Of a DNA stretch of 64,000 nt, positions 1 to 8,708 are shown one piece after another; positions within the stretch are counted from its first letter, which is position 1, and every line of letters starts with the position of its first letter. Origin of the DNA: Candidatus Saccharimonadota bacterium (GTDB taxonomy: Bacteria > Patescibacteriota > Saccharimonadia > Saccharimonadales > Saccharimonadaceae). The stretch lies in the NCBI GenBank assembly GCA_017962365.1, contig JAGCVL010000005.1, positions 124,001-188,000 on the forward strand, given 5' to 3'. The position numbers and the translations under genes were made by a program. Below the pieces are notes generated by a model. That model searched no databases. It was not told where the DNA came from and saw only the letters and a program-made list of their open reading frames with translations.

Positions 1-458
1 AGTACTACCACTTCCGGCTTCATGTCAAACAATGTCTTTTCCGACTCAATAAACTCATCAGCCGTCATATCTTTGAGCGATGAAGTCACAAAATTTGTCA
101 TCGCCGCCACGTGTACGGGGAGCCCGTAAAACACATTATCTCGCAAAGTCTCTGCTGGCACCGTTACGATTACTACATTTGCCCCCGCCTTCCATGCATC
201 GGATAAAAACTTATGTAGCGTCCCCACCTTAAATGGCTGATCGGAAGCTAGCACCGCCACTTGCTCGCCAGCGGCCTTCAAAATCTCATGCACAAAATGC
301 GCCACCACTGTCTTTCCGGTAGTACCAGTAATCGCCACAAGCTTCATATCTTTCGTCGGGTTACCATAGTACGTCTTAAGCGCGCTTGCTTTTAAGCGTT
401 GAATCTTTGTTTTCACACCACCGTTTTTATTTATCTTTAATTGAACTCGCCTTTCCAT
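1..458 (-). CDS. Mur ligase family protein (MurE-like), 3' part cut by window edge
   Basis: Only the first 152 codons are in the window. Near residue 43 the protein carries ITGTTGKT, the ATP-binding P-loop of Mur ligases that add amino acids to UDP-MurNAc peptides in peptidoglycan synthesis. The P-loop is much closer to the N terminus than in canonical MurE, so the usual N-terminal UDP-binding domain is missing; this looks like a short Mur-ligase variant. The ATG at 458 is the first good start before the P-loop. The substrate cannot be told because the central and C-terminal domains lie outside the window. Confidence 0.72.
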   Translation of the reverse strand, partial: MERRVQLKINKNGGVKTKIQRLKASALKTYYGNPTKDMKLVAITGTTGKTVVAHFVHEILKAAGEQVAVLASDQPFKVGTLHKFLSDAWKAGANVVIVTVPAETLRDNVFYGLPVHVAAMTNFVTSSLKDMTADEFIESEKTLFDMKPEVVV

Positions 459-496
459 ATCTTTAGTTTATCACCTTTCCTTTAAAAATAAAAACA

Positions 497-1489
497 TTAC
501 TCTAATAATTTGCACACCAAAGATACGATTAAATCTTTTTCCTTGGGCTCGCTCTCGGCAATTAGTAGCGCAATCGCAGTTAACGCCCGGTCAGATATCT
601 TTGTCTCGCCATTTTCCGTCAGTTGATACTTATTAATTGTCAAAAACAGCACAAATAGCAGTGACCCAATTCGCTTATTCCCGTCATAAAATGGATGGTC
701 TTTAATCACAAAATATAGTAAATGTGCCGCCTTTTCCGGTACGCTTCGGTATAACTCTTCCCCCTCAAAACTCTGAAAAATAGCTGAAAGGCTTCCTTCA
801 AATCCACCGCCTCGCTTTTTGCCGAAAAGTTCGGACCCGCCTACACTCGCTCTTAACTGCTCCACCGCCCGGTCGCACATTTCCATCGTTAGTTCCCTCC
901 CCTTTTTCGCTCGGTTCATAAATGTAAGGTCGATATGTCCGTCATCGTATTCTTCCAAAGTTTTAAAACTCCCAGCGTACCGCGAAATCACCTCAAGCAC
1001 GCCATTTGCTTCCCCCGCATCAAGCTCGCTCCTCGCCGTAAGTCTCCGGACTAGCCCCATTATATCTTCCACATCGTGCAATTTTTTTAATTCTCGCCGC
1101 TCCGCCAGCAGCTTCAGTCGCCTCTCGTTTACCGCCACGCCGTCAGTCAGGTAGCCATGTAGCACCGATGTCGCCCAAATTCTAAACTGCGTCGCCTTTT
1201 TTGAATTTACTCGGTATCCTACAGAGATGATGGCATCCAAATTGTACATTTTTACCTGATAAGTTTTGCCGTCCGCACCAGTATGTGCATTTTTTGCACA
1301 TACTCGTTTTTCGTCCAGCTCCTGATCCTTGAAGATATTTCCAAGATGCCGCCCTACTACCGTTCTGTCCACCCCAAACAGATTAGCAATCTGCGCCTGT
1401 GTCGCCCAAATCGTCTCCCCCTCCGCATCCACATCGAATACTACTTCCCCCTCCGCCCCCCGGTAAATCTCAATTCTCTTCTCGTCCAT
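497..1489 (-). CDS. RhuM-type N-terminal domain fused to Fic/Doc domain
   Basis: This 330-residue protein has two parts. Residues about 10-125 resemble the RhuM (virulence protein) family, with a helix-turn-helix-like segment (TQAQIANLFGVDRTVVGRHL) followed by a conserved block ending near FRIWATSVL. Residues about 185-330 are a Fic/Doc domain with the motif HPFYDGNKR near residue 268. Fic enzymes transfer AMP or other phosphate groups to proteins; Doc-type members with a Lys in the motif can phosphorylate. The second Arg of the classic Fic motif is replaced by Ser. ATG at 1489 is preferred over the upstream GTG because GGAGG lies six bases before it. It overlaps the end of queH by 20 bases, so the two are probably co-transcribed. 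Confidence 0.8.
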   Translation of the reverse strand: MDEKRIEIYRGAEGEVVFDVDAEGETIWATQAQIANLFGVDRTVVGRHLGNIFKDQELDEKRVCAKNAHTGADGKTYQVKMYNLDAIISVGYRVNSKKATQFRIWATSVLHGYLTDGVAVNERRLKLLAERRELKKLHDVEDIMGLVRRLTARSELDAGEANGVLEVISRYAGSFKTLEEYDDGHIDLTFMNRAKKGRELTMEMCDRAVEQLRASVGGSELFGKKRGGGFEGSLSAIFQSFEGEELYRSVPEKAAHLLYFVIKDHPFYDGNKRIGSLLFVLFLTINKYQLTENGETKISDRALTAIALLIAESEPKEKDLIVSLVCKLLE

Positions 1490-2048
1490 CACTTGCCTCC
1501 TTTAAATCCCGCTCAATCTGTTTTCGGTATCTATCCTCCTCTGAAAAAATGCACCCGCAATACTTTTGCATATAAAGCCCCATCTCTCTAGCTTTTGCCT
1601 GTCCCTCACGAAATCCCACCCGAAAATCCCTGTACAAAAACTTTACACCAGACAATTTTTCCAGTTCTCGGCAAACTTCCACCAGCTCCTCATGCTTTTG
1701 ATATGGCGACACCAAAAGCGTCGTCGTAAAATAATCATATCCATTTTTTGCCGCATAGCGCACACACTCCGTGAGCCTCTTACGGTAGCAATAGTTCACA
1801 CATCTCCCAGGGATGTCAGACACCACATTCCGACAAAACTCATCCAGTCCATAATCTTCAATAAACACAGACTCCACCCCCACCTTTTCGCAATAATCTT
1901 TCAGACAATCTCGCCGTGTCTTGTACTCAATATACGGATGAATGTTCGGATTATACCAAAAAACCGTCGGCTCTATCCCCTCCGACCTCAAAGAGTCTAT
2001 ACAATACACCGAACACGGCGCGCAGCAAGTGTGCATCAAAACCTTCAT
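1470..2048 (-). CDS. queH: Epoxyqueuosine reductase QueH
   Basis: This 192-residue protein matches the QueH (formerly DUF208) family, which performs the last step of queuosine synthesis by reducing epoxyqueuosine in tRNA wobble position 34. Visible cluster-binding cysteines are the N-terminal HTCCAPC, the central RCVNYCYRKR block and the C-terminal YCGC. The ATG at 2048 immediately precedes KVLMHTCC; the longer open frame upstream runs back into the tRNA-Ser gene and is not coding. It is the upstream gene of a two-gene unit with the RhuM-Fic gene. No other queuosine biosynthesis genes are in the window, so the organism may salvage queuine precursors or take the pathway from elsewhere in its genome. 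Confidence 0.88.
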   Translation of the reverse strand: MKVLMHTCCAPCSVYCIDSLRSEGIEPTVFWYNPNIHPYIEYKTRRDCLKDYCEKVGVESVFIEDYGLDEFCRNVVSDIPGRCVNYCYRKRLTECVRYAAKNGYDYFTTTLLVSPYQKHEELVEVCRELEKLSGVKFLYRDFRVGFREGQAKAREMGLYMQKYCGCIFSEEDRYRKQIERDLKEASDGREEN

Positions 2049-2088
2049 CCCCCTTATTATACCATAAAAAAGCGGCTCACTAGAGCCG

Positions 2089-2178
2089 TGGCGGAAGCGA
2101 GAGGATTCGAACCTCCGAGACCCGCGAGGGCCCACACGATTTCGAGTCGTGCGCCTTCAACCACTCGGCCACGCTTCC
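2089..2178 (-). tRNA. tRNA-Ser (anticodon CGA)
   Basis: A 90-base class II tRNA: acceptor GGAAGCG pairs with CGCTTCC, the anticodon loop holds CGA, there is a long variable arm, a standard T-loop TTCGAAT, discriminator G and an encoded CCA. A TGGTAAAAT extended -10 lies about 10 bases upstream. Confidence 0.95.
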
Positions 2179-2234
2179 GTCTATTATTTTACCATAAAAT
2201 CCAAAGAATTGCCACACAAATCCAAAAAATATGG

Positions 2235-2310
2235 TATAATAGTAAGGTCACCCTCGCGGTGATGCTCATTTAATTTCTAGGTGGATGCGTTAACTACGCC
2301 ATCCACGTTT
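2235..2310 (+). promoter_or_regulatory. Promoter and hairpin leader of tRNA-Arg
   Basis: A TGGTATAAT extended -10 (hexamer 2235-2240) is followed by about 70 bases before the tRNA. The leader holds two small hairpins, GTCACC/GGTGAT and GTGGATG/CATCCAC, which is longer than the other tRNA leaders in the window (about 8-10 bases). Confidence 0.5.
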
Positions 2311-2387
2311 GTGCCCGTAGCTCAGTTGGATAGAGCGTCAGCTTGCGGAGCTGAAGGTCACACGTTCGAATCGTGCCGGGCATACCA
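2311..2387 (+). tRNA. tRNA-Arg (anticodon GCG)
   Basis: A 77-base tRNA with acceptor GTGCCCG pairing with CGGGCAT (one G-U), D-arm TAGCTCAGTTGG, anticodon loop TTGCGGA and an encoded ACCA end. Anticodon GCG reads CGC/CGU Arg codons; many bacteria use ACG here instead. Confidence 0.93.
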
Positions 2388-2398
2388 AAATTGAAAAA

Positions 2399-2421
2399 CG
2401 AGAGCTTGCTCTCGGTTTTTT
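2399..2421 (+). terminator. Rho-independent terminator after tRNA-Arg
   Basis: A seven-base-pair stem CGAGAGC/GCTCTCG with a two-base loop is followed by a run of T. It lies directly before the promoter of the next gene. Confidence 0.85.
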
Positions 2422-2437
2422 ATTGTATAATCAAACC

Positions 2438-3352
2438 ATGAACGTATTGCAATACGCTAAAGGCGTCGAAAAGCTCGTCGATCCGATGATGGTCGGCAAA
2501 ACCCATTATATGCAAACCAAACTCGCCAAACTTCCAGTTTGGCTCCAGAGAAAACTTATTACTAGTGCTACCAAGACTGCCACTAAAATGCCCTTTGTGG
2601 TGGAGCCATATTGTACTTTTCTCTTCTACGAGATCCCCGACCCTACGAAAATCCAAAAATTTATGCCTCAAGGCTTCGTCCCTGCAAAATCCAAAATTTT
2701 TGATACAATAGAACCAGCTAAATACTACGGTATCGTTTCAATGTTCCGTATTCATACTAGCGTTTTTTGGGGCGCTCGCGTCGAATATTACCTTGTCGCC
2801 GAGAACCAAGCAACCGGTCTTCTCTCTTGGGTCATGATGGACTACATTAGTGATTCCATTAGCTACGATGAAATTCACGGGCTCAAATCCCCAGATGTTA
2901 AACATGCCGTTATAACCACTACTTGCGAAGGTGATTTTGTCTGCGAGATGAAATCAACGGATAATAAGAAAAAAGCCGAATGTCTCCTAAGTCTAAAACG
3001 CGCCAAGATGAAGCCACTAAATCAAAAACTCTGGATTGAGGGTAACACATCTATCGCCTACGGTCGCCTCGCCGGCGAGCCAGATGGCGACCTTTTCTCA
3101 CTCACTTTTATGCCAGAAGAAATGACCGAAGCTCTCGACATCCCTCTGGAAGATGTTAAATTCGCCTCAGTCGCGACTGCCACTACTGGTAAGTTCGGCG
3201 CTATTTTAGACCACGCCGTTTCCTTCCCTTATGCCCAGCACATGCTTTCCGACTCGCCTGGCCAGAGCACCCATTACGGCTCCGAAGTGGCTTTGAGAAG
3301 GGCTGCCGAATCAATCAATTTTAGCTCCTTAAAGCCCCTCGGCGAAAAATAA
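2438..3352 (+). CDS. Hypothetical protein, possibly acetoacetate-decarboxylase-like fold
   Basis: This 304-residue soluble protein is not one I recognise with certainty. A central block (about residues 55-130) with a Pro-rich entry, a 'FMPQGFVPA' turn and alternating beta-like stretches is loosely reminiscent of the acetoacetate decarboxylase/DUF2071 fold, but I see no clear catalytic lysine motif. There is no signal peptide or membrane segment. ATG 2438 is chosen because TATAAT lies exactly six bases upstream, predicting a leaderless mRNA; the longer open frame starts inside the promoter. The next gene, a PAP2 phosphatase, has its own promoter. Confidence 0.6.
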   Translation: MNVLQYAKGVEKLVDPMMVGKTHYMQTKLAKLPVWLQRKLITSATKTATKMPFVVEPYCTFLFYEIPDPTKIQKFMPQGFVPAKSKIFDTIEPAKYYGIVSMFRIHTSVFWGARVEYYLVAENQATGLLSWVMMDYISDSISYDEIHGLKSPDVKHAVITTTCEGDFVCEMKSTDNKKKAECLLSLKRAKMKPLNQKLWIEGNTSIAYGRLAGEPDGDLFSLTFMPEEMTEALDIPLEDVKFASVATATTGKFGAILDHAVSFPYAQHMLSDSPGQSTHYGSEVALRRAAESINFSSLKPLGEK

Positions 3353-3370
3353 TCGTGTTATAATCATATT

Positions 3371-3871
3371 ATGAACTGGGATAAAATTACAAATATTATA
3401 TTAATCGCGGCTCTTGCAGTGTTAGCAGTCTTCGCCATGCTCGGCCTTTATCAATGGATTACCCGTAAATCCATCAAAAAAGTCGACAAAAATCTCCTCG
3501 CTATGTTTGTGCCACTCATTCTTATGGTGATAGTTTTTGTTATCTTTGAAAAAGTTCTCATCCTTAATACTCGCCCCGACGGTTCCGGTGAGCCATCTTT
3601 CCCTTCGACCCACACCATGGTTTCCGCCACCATCTTCGCACTTGCAGCATTAAATCTTAAAAATTACATCAAAAGCAAACCGCTTCGCATCACCCTTTAC
3701 ATTATCATGGCTATTCTTACAATTCTGGTACCAGTCGGCCGTGTCCTGGCTAATAAACACTGGATTTCCGATGTCGTCGCTGGTCTTGTCTTCGCAGCTA
3801 TCTTTGCAGCAATCTATTATTTAATCATAAGGAGAGCAAAAAATGCCGAGCATCTTCACGAAAATCATTAA
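3371..3871 (+). CDS. PAP2-family membrane phosphatase
   Basis: This 166-residue integral membrane protein has about five hydrophobic segments and the PAP2 signature pieces: an RP element near residue 68, SFPSTHT near residue 76 and a C-terminal R-x(5)-H-x(3)-D block (GRVLANKHWISDV). Such enzymes dephosphorylate lipid phosphates, for example undecaprenyl pyrophosphate or phosphatidic acid, on the outer membrane face. TGTTATAAT ends six bases before the ATG, predicting a leaderless start. Its 3' end overlaps the HIT gene by 29 bases, and the HIT gene overlaps the transporter gene by 4, so the three form one operon. The lipid substrate cannot be told from sequence. Confidence 0.85.
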   Translation: MNWDKITNIILIAALAVLAVFAMLGLYQWITRKSIKKVDKNLLAMFVPLILMVIVFVIFEKVLILNTRPDGSGEPSFPSTHTMVSATIFALAALNLKNYIKSKPLRITLYIIMAILTILVPVGRVLANKHWISDVVAGLVFAAIFAAIYYLIIRRAKNAEHLHENH

Positions 3872-4220
3872 TGGCGAAATTCCTTGCTACAAAATTTACG
3901 AAGACGACAAAACTTTCGCCTTCCTTGATATTCACCCAGAGACCAAGGGCCACACTTTGGTGGTTCCTAAAAAAGAAGTCGACAGACTTTACGATCTAGA
4001 AGACGAAGATTATTTTGCCGTCATGGATACTGCGAGAAAACTTTCCAGCCATATGGAAAAAGTCCTCGGCGCCCGCACTCTCTGGAAAGTTGTCGGCACC
4101 GACGTTCCTCACGCCCACATCCATCTCATGCCACTCGACGAATCTTGGCACTACGGCCGCGAAATTCCTATGACCGAAGCTGATTTTAAAGAAATCCAAC
4201 AGAAATTATCTCTGTCATGA
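3843..4220 (+). CDS. HIT family nucleotide hydrolase
   Basis: This 125-residue protein is full length for the histidine triad family. The catalytic triad HAHIH is near residue 92, and the N-terminal 'IFTKIINGEIPCYKIYEDD' opening is typical. HIT proteins hydrolyse adenosine 5'-phosphoramidates or dinucleoside polyphosphates. An AAGGAG Shine-Dalgarno lies before the start within the end of the PAP2 gene. It is the middle gene of a three-gene operon. A second, diverged HIT gene lies at 43116-43490. Confidence 0.92.
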   Translation: MPSIFTKIINGEIPCYKIYEDDKTFAFLDIHPETKGHTLVVPKKEVDRLYDLEDEDYFAVMDTARKLSSHMEKVLGARTLWKVVGTDVPHAHIHLMPLDESWHYGREIPMTEADFKEIQQKLSLS

Positions 4221-5137
4221 GCTGGCTAATATTTGTTGCTGCAGCCGTCTTGTTTGATTCCGCGCGTATTTACGCAGATAACTATAGTTCAGACGTCTAT
4301 TTTAAAGGTCGTAGCGCAGTTTCTCAAAAACTTTTCTTCACTTACGCACTAGGCCTAGTCAGTGTCGTCCTCCTAGCCGTTACTGGATTTGATTTTGCGG
4401 GTCTCACTGTGCAAGGCGCCGCACTATTTCTCCTTTCAGGCTTCTTGAGCAGCATAGCCGGCATCCCGTATTATCGCGCTCTCGAACTTGACAACTCTAC
4501 TAATCTAGGCATTTTTATTCAGCTTGCTCCAATTCTTTATCTTGTTTTAGGCTGGCTTTTTCTTGGCGATACCATTTCGCCGCTTCAGCTCGTCGCTTTT
4601 CTTATTATTCTTTCCGCCCCGCTGCTTATCTTCTTTACCACCGGCAAGCGCAGTCGCCTCATCAAATTGCGCGCCATCGCTTGCGCCTTCCTCTATGTTT
4701 TAATTGCCGTCATTGCAAATCTCATTTTCGTCAAAGAAAATTCCACCGATGTCAATTTTGTCACCGAGATGGCACTTTTATTCCTCGGTAAAAGCCTCGG
4801 CAACTTCTTTATCCTTCTCGTAAAACCATCTTGGCGCCGCCGTTTTCAGTCGGTCGTCAGATCGTCCAAGAAAAAAGTATATCGTCCCCTACTTTCTAGC
4901 CTCGCTTTCTCTTTAGTTAAAGATTTTACCTATAGAGCCGCTCTCGTCCTTGCCCCTACCGCCGCCATCGCCTCGGCAATCTCCGATTCCTCCGAGCCGA
5001 TTGTTATCTTTTTCATGGGTATTCTCTTGACGTTGCTTTGGCCAAAGCTCGGTCGCGAAAAATTAAGTCGAAAATCCATTTTGGTCCACCTAATTGCCAC
5101 TATACTTGTCGTCATTGGAGTGCTCTTAATTCGCTAA
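4217..5137 (+). CDS. EamA/DMT-superfamily transporter
   Basis: This 306-residue protein has about ten hydrophobic segments in two repeats, the layout of EamA (drug/metabolite transporter) permeases. A conserved 'YRALELDNSTNLGIFIQLAPI' stretch near residue 90 and its counterpart 'YRAALVLAPTAAIASAISD' near residue 240 mark the two repeats. The start overlaps the HIT stop in an ATGA junction, indicating translational coupling. Substrate is unknown; members export amino acids or metabolites. Confidence 0.82.
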   Translation: MSWLIFVAAAVLFDSARIYADNYSSDVYFKGRSAVSQKLFFTYALGLVSVVLLAVTGFDFAGLTVQGAALFLLSGFLSSIAGIPYYRALELDNSTNLGIFIQLAPILYLVLGWLFLGDTISPLQLVAFLIILSAPLLIFFTTGKRSRLIKLRAIACAFLYVLIAVIANLIFVKENSTDVNFVTEMALLFLGKSLGNFFILLVKPSWRRRFQSVVRSSKKKVYRPLLSSLAFSLVKDFTYRAALVLAPTAAIASAISDSSEPIVIFFMGILLTLLWPKLGREKLSRKSILVHLIATILVVIGVLLIR

Positions 5138-5173
5138 AATATGTTATAATTTAAGAGTAAGAGGACAAACAAT

Positions 5174-7885
5174 ATGAAATTTTCAAGTAGCTACGAGCCA
5201 AGTCAATTTGAACCAGATATTTATGCCGCCTGGGAAACTTCCGGTGTTTTTGAGCCAAAAGTTCCTACAGTCCCTGTAGATGACGACGCGAGTGGCCACG
5301 ATGATAGATTTGAAGAACAAGAAAAATACTACTCCATCGTTATGCCCCCTCCGAACGCCAACGGCAACCTTCATATTGGTCATGGTCTCACTATCGCAAT
5401 CGAAGATTCTCTTACTCGCTACTATCGATTAAAAGGTCGCTCTACTTGGTATATTCCTGGCGCCGACCACGCTGGTTTTGAGACTTGGGTAGTTTACGAA
5501 AAAGCCCTCGAAGCCCAAGGCCACACTCGTTTTGAATATGACCGCGACGAGCTCTACGCTAGAGTTTGGGATTTTGTCGCCATGCAACGCGGCAATATGG
5601 AGCTCCAGCTCCGTGCTCTCGGTGCTTCTTGCTCCTGGAAAGACCTTACTTTCACCTTAGATGAAAACGTTATCGACCGCGTTTATACCACTTTCGAAAA
5701 AATGTGGAACGACGGCCTCATTTACCGTGGTGAAAAGCTTGTCAACTTTTGCCCTAAGCATCAAACTGCCTTCGCCGACATTGAAGTCGAGCACAAAGAC
5801 GAACCCGGCACCCTCTGGGATATTGCATATACATATGATGGCGGCGAAATTATTGTCTCTACCACTCGTCCCGAGACTCTCTTTGGCGATGCCGCCGTTG
5901 CCGTAAATCCAAACGACGAGCGTTACAAAGATCTCATTGGTAAATTCGTCAAACTTCCGCTTACTGACCGCAAGATCCCAATTATCGCCGACGAACACGC
6001 CGACATGGAGTTTGGTACCGGCGCGGTAAAGATTACCCCAGCCCACGATTTTGACGATTTTGAGGTGGGCGAGCGTCACAACCTCCCACGTATCCAAGTT
6101 ATCACCGAAGACGGCACCATGATTAATGTGCCAGAAAAATACGCTGGACTCACTGCCGCCGAGTGTCGTAAGCAAGTTCTAATAGACCTAAAAGACCAAG
6201 GTTTGCTAAAAGACGAGAAAAAGCTCGTTCACTCTGTTGCTCATTGCTACAAATGTGGCACCGTCCTCGAGCCAACCTTAAAGGAGCAATGGTTTATCGA
6301 TGTCGAACGCCTCGCGAAGGAGGCCATCAAACATCTCGAAAACGGCGAAATCAAATTCCACCCAGCCTCCAAGCAAAAAGTCCTCATCAACTATCTCGAA
6401 AATTTGAAAGATTGGAACATTTCTCGCCAAATCCCTTGGGGTATCGCCATCCCAATGTTTAAAAAAGCCGACCCCGAGGCTACCGACGAGCCAGATTGGA
6501 TTTTCGATCGCCGCACCAATCTCAAGGAAATCGAAAAATCCGGCGTCAGATACGTCCGTGACGAAGACACCTTTGATACCTGGTTCTCTAGTTCCCACTG
6601 GCCTATTGTCTGTACCGACTGGTCCGAAGACAATCCTACCCCGTATTATCCACTAAACGTCATGGAAACCGCCGCCGACATTCTCTTCGCTTGGGTCGCC
6701 CGCATGATTATGATGGGTCTTTACGTCACTGGCGAAGTTCCGTTTAAAGAAGTCTATCTCCACGGTCTTGTCCTCGATGCTCATGGCAAGAAAATGAGTA
6801 AAAGCAAAGGCAATGTTATCAATCCAATGGATCTCATTGCAAAATACGGCTCCGACGCTTTCCGCCTCGGTATTTTAAGGGGTCGCTCTGCCGGCATGAA
6901 CCAAGCCTTCTCCGAAAACTCCGTCATCTCCGGCCGCAACCTCTGTAACAAACTCTGGAACATCTCCCGCCTCATCCAGGGCATCATGGATGAGGAAACC
7001 GGAAATAATACTTTCGAGACCATTGCGACCAACGGGGAGCTGCTAGCGCCTGAGCCCCGTAACGACGGGCGCGAAGGCGCGGGTCGAGAAAGTATTATTT
7101 CGGTTCCCTATTCTACTCTCAACATGGGCGAAGACTGGATCTGTCGCGAGCTTAATGACTGTCTCGATCAGATTGAGCAAGACATGAAATCCTACCGCTT
7201 CGCCGAAGCCGTCGAGACGCTTTATACTACTATTTGGGATAAATACGCCGACTGGTTCCTCGAATCTCAGAAAATTTACCGCAATGTCCCGCTTTTGAAG
7301 CGTACTCTTGAAACGCTCCTCATCGCGCTTCACCCCTTTGCCCCATTTGTCACCGAGGCTATTTGGCAGAACTTATCCTGGACTGAAGGCTTCATCGCGG
7401 AGGCTAAATGGCCCGAGAAGCTCAAATTTGACCCCATCAGCGCCGAACAGTTCGAAAACATAAGAATTATCGTGTCCGAGGTCAGAGGCACCTTACAGGC
7501 CCTGCCAGGCACCAATAACGCGAAAAAATACAGCCTCATGTACGATAATGATAGCCTCGTAGAGGACAATTTACTTCTCATCAAGGCACTGACCAAGGTT
7601 CCGGCTATTGACGCCCTAGACGGCGCACCACGGGGCTTAAGGCTTGCTCTTGCTAGCCACGAGCTCTATCTCGATGTCCCAGAGAAAGTAGTCAAAGAGT
7701 ACAAGGATTCCCTCACCGAGAAAATCCTCTCTGTCGGCCGCGAGCTAGACGCACTTAACGCCCGCATGATGAATCCAAACTACGTCGACCGCGCCCCAGC
7801 CGCCCTCGTCAAAGAAACCCGCGATGCTATCAAAGAGAAAGAATCCCTCATCTCCCGCCTCAAAACCCAACTTGAGCTAATCTAG
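5174..7885 (+). CDS. valS: Valyl-tRNA synthetase with in-frame palindromic insert
   Basis: A 903-residue class I synthetase that charges tRNA-Val. The HIGH motif appears as NLHIGHG near residue 68 and the KMSKS motif near residue 539; the anticodon-binding domain and a C-terminal coiled coil follow. Residues about 607-645 are encoded by a 115-base palindromic element (6994-7108) placed between the end of the catalytic core and the anticodon-binding region; this segment is charged, low in hydrophobicity and not part of usual ValS. TATAAT at about 5147 gives a short leader with an AGAGG ribosome site, unlike the leaderless neighbours. The enzyme otherwise looks complete. Confidence 0.96.
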   Translation: MKFSSSYEPSQFEPDIYAAWETSGVFEPKVPTVPVDDDASGHDDRFEEQEKYYSIVMPPPNANGNLHIGHGLTIAIEDSLTRYYRLKGRSTWYIPGADHAGFETWVVYEKALEAQGHTRFEYDRDELYARVWDFVAMQRGNMELQLRALGASCSWKDLTFTLDENVIDRVYTTFEKMWNDGLIYRGEKLVNFCPKHQTAFADIEVEHKDEPGTLWDIAYTYDGGEIIVSTTRPETLFGDAAVAVNPNDERYKDLIGKFVKLPLTDRKIPIIADEHADMEFGTGAVKITPAHDFDDFEVGERHNLPRIQVITEDGTMINVPEKYAGLTAAECRKQVLIDLKDQGLLKDEKKLVHSVAHCYKCGTVLEPTLKEQWFIDVERLAKEAIKHLENGEIKFHPASKQKVLINYLENLKDWNISRQIPWGIAIPMFKKADPEATDEPDWIFDRRTNLKEIEKSGVRYVRDEDTFDTWFSSSHWPIVCTDWSEDNPTPYYPLNVMETAADILFAWVARMIMMGLYVTGEVPFKEVYLHGLVLDAHGKKMSKSKGNVINPMDLIAKYGSDAFRLGILRGRSAGMNQAFSENSVISGRNLCNKLWNISRLIQGIMDEETGNNTFETIATNGELLAPEPRNDGREGAGRESIISVPYSTLNMGEDWICRELNDCLDQIEQDMKSYRFAEAVETLYTTIWDKYADWFLESQKIYRNVPLLKRTLETLLIALHPFAPFVTEAIWQNLSWTEGFIAEAKWPEKLKFDPISAEQFENIRIIVSEVRGTLQALPGTNNAKKYSLMYDNDSLVEDNLLLIKALTKVPAIDALDGAPRGLRLALASHELYLDVPEKVVKEYKDSLTEKILSVGRELDALNARMMNPNYVDRAPAALVKETRDAIKEKESLISRLKTQLELI
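6994..7108 (+). repeat. Palindromic element family A, copy in valS
   Basis: The outer arms GGAAACCGGAAATAATA and TATTATTTCGGTTCCC are near-perfect reverse complements and are unique to this copy. Inside them lie the family ends CTTTCGAGACC and GGTCGAGAAAG and the core CCCGTAACGACGGG, shared with the copies in tsaD and argS. Reading frame is kept through all of it. Confidence 0.85.
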
Positions 7886-7917
7886 AACCTTCATTTTATT
7901 TATGCTATAATATCCTC

Positions 7918-8484
7918 ATGGACCACACACTTCTTACTTGGATTAGCATTATCGCTATCTTTGTCCTCGGCACCCTCGCGCACTTCCTCTACGACTTAAG
8001 CCACGAAAACAAAATCCTCGGCCTCTTCACCGCCGTCAACGAATCCACCTGGGAGCACGTCAAAATCGCCATCACCCCCACCCTCATCTGGAGCCTCGTC
8101 GACGGCTACCTTTACGGGAATAACCCCAATTATTTCACCGCCAAGCTCTCGAGCCTCTTCGCTCTCACCTTTTTCATTCCCTTCATTTTCTACTCCTATA
8201 CTAGGCTTAGTAAAAAACCAATCCTCCCTATAGACATCCTCACATTCCTTGCCGCCATCATCCTCGCCCAATTCACCTTTACCGCCATCATAAACCAACC
8301 TGCCCTTCCCCACTTTGCTACCTACCTTTCGAGCGTCGGCCTCTTTGCCTTCTTCGGCGCCTACATGACGCTCACCCTGATGCCACTCCGCCAGATTATT
8401 TTCAAAGATCCCATCACCGGCCAGTACGGTTTTCGAGCCCACCGCAATTTCTTCAAATCCATCAAGAAAAAGCACAAAAAATAA
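7918..8484 (+). CDS. DUF6512-like membrane protein
   Basis: This 188-residue protein has five or six hydrophobic segments. The N-terminal half reads GTLAHFLYDLS followed by NESTWEHVKI, a signature of a family of small bacterial membrane proteins annotated as DUF6512. Function is unknown. TATAAT sits six bases before the ATG, predicting a leaderless mRNA. The C terminus is strongly basic (last ten residues mostly Lys). It stands alone between valS and a convergent short gene with which it shares a terminator. Confidence 0.7.
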   Translation: MDHTLLTWISIIAIFVLGTLAHFLYDLSHENKILGLFTAVNESTWEHVKIAITPTLIWSLVDGYLYGNNPNYFTAKLSSLFALTFFIPFIFYSYTRLSKKPILPIDILTFLAAIILAQFTFTAIINQPALPHFATYLSSVGLFAFFGAYMTLTLMPLRQIIFKDPITGQYGFRAHRNFFKSIKKKHKK

Positions 8485-8508
8485 CCATCACTAGGGGGCT
8501 ATTTTTTG
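8478..8508. terminator. Bidirectional terminator
   Basis: An imperfect stem AATAGCC/GGTTATT flanked by A-runs on one side and T-runs on the other serves both convergent genes. It includes the stop codon of the minus-strand gene. Confidence 0.65.
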
Positions 8509-8708
8509 TTGTATCTATCTAAATTAAACATCGGTGTTCCCTTTTCGCTGTCGATGATTCCCTGGGCTTTCTTGACCAATTTAGCAAGCGCCGCCTCCGA
8601 CGACGCACTCCCTACGTGCACGGTCCGCACTACTTGATTCCCTTCCTTGTAGCACACTTGCACTCCGGTAGCCCCCGAAGTCGTTTTAAATTTCCGAATA
8701 TAAGCCAT
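8499..8708 (-). CDS. Orphan N-terminal segment of an IS1634/IS4-like transposase
   Basis: This 69-residue protein opens MAYIRKFKTTSGATGVQV and continues to VHVGSASSEAALAKLVKKA, which is the N-terminal segment seen in IS1634/IS4-type transposases (SGAT.VQ then H.GSA). It ends there, with no catalytic DDE domain downstream. It may be a transposase relic or a domesticated stand-alone domain. The frame is intact, a TGATACAAT promoter lies exactly six bases before ATG, and it ends in a terminator, which argues that it is expressed. I see no terminal inverted repeats around it. Confidence 0.6.
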   Translation of the reverse strand: MAYIRKFKTTSGATGVQVCYKEGNQVVRTVHVGSASSEAALAKLVKKAQGIIDSEKGTPMFNLDRYNKK

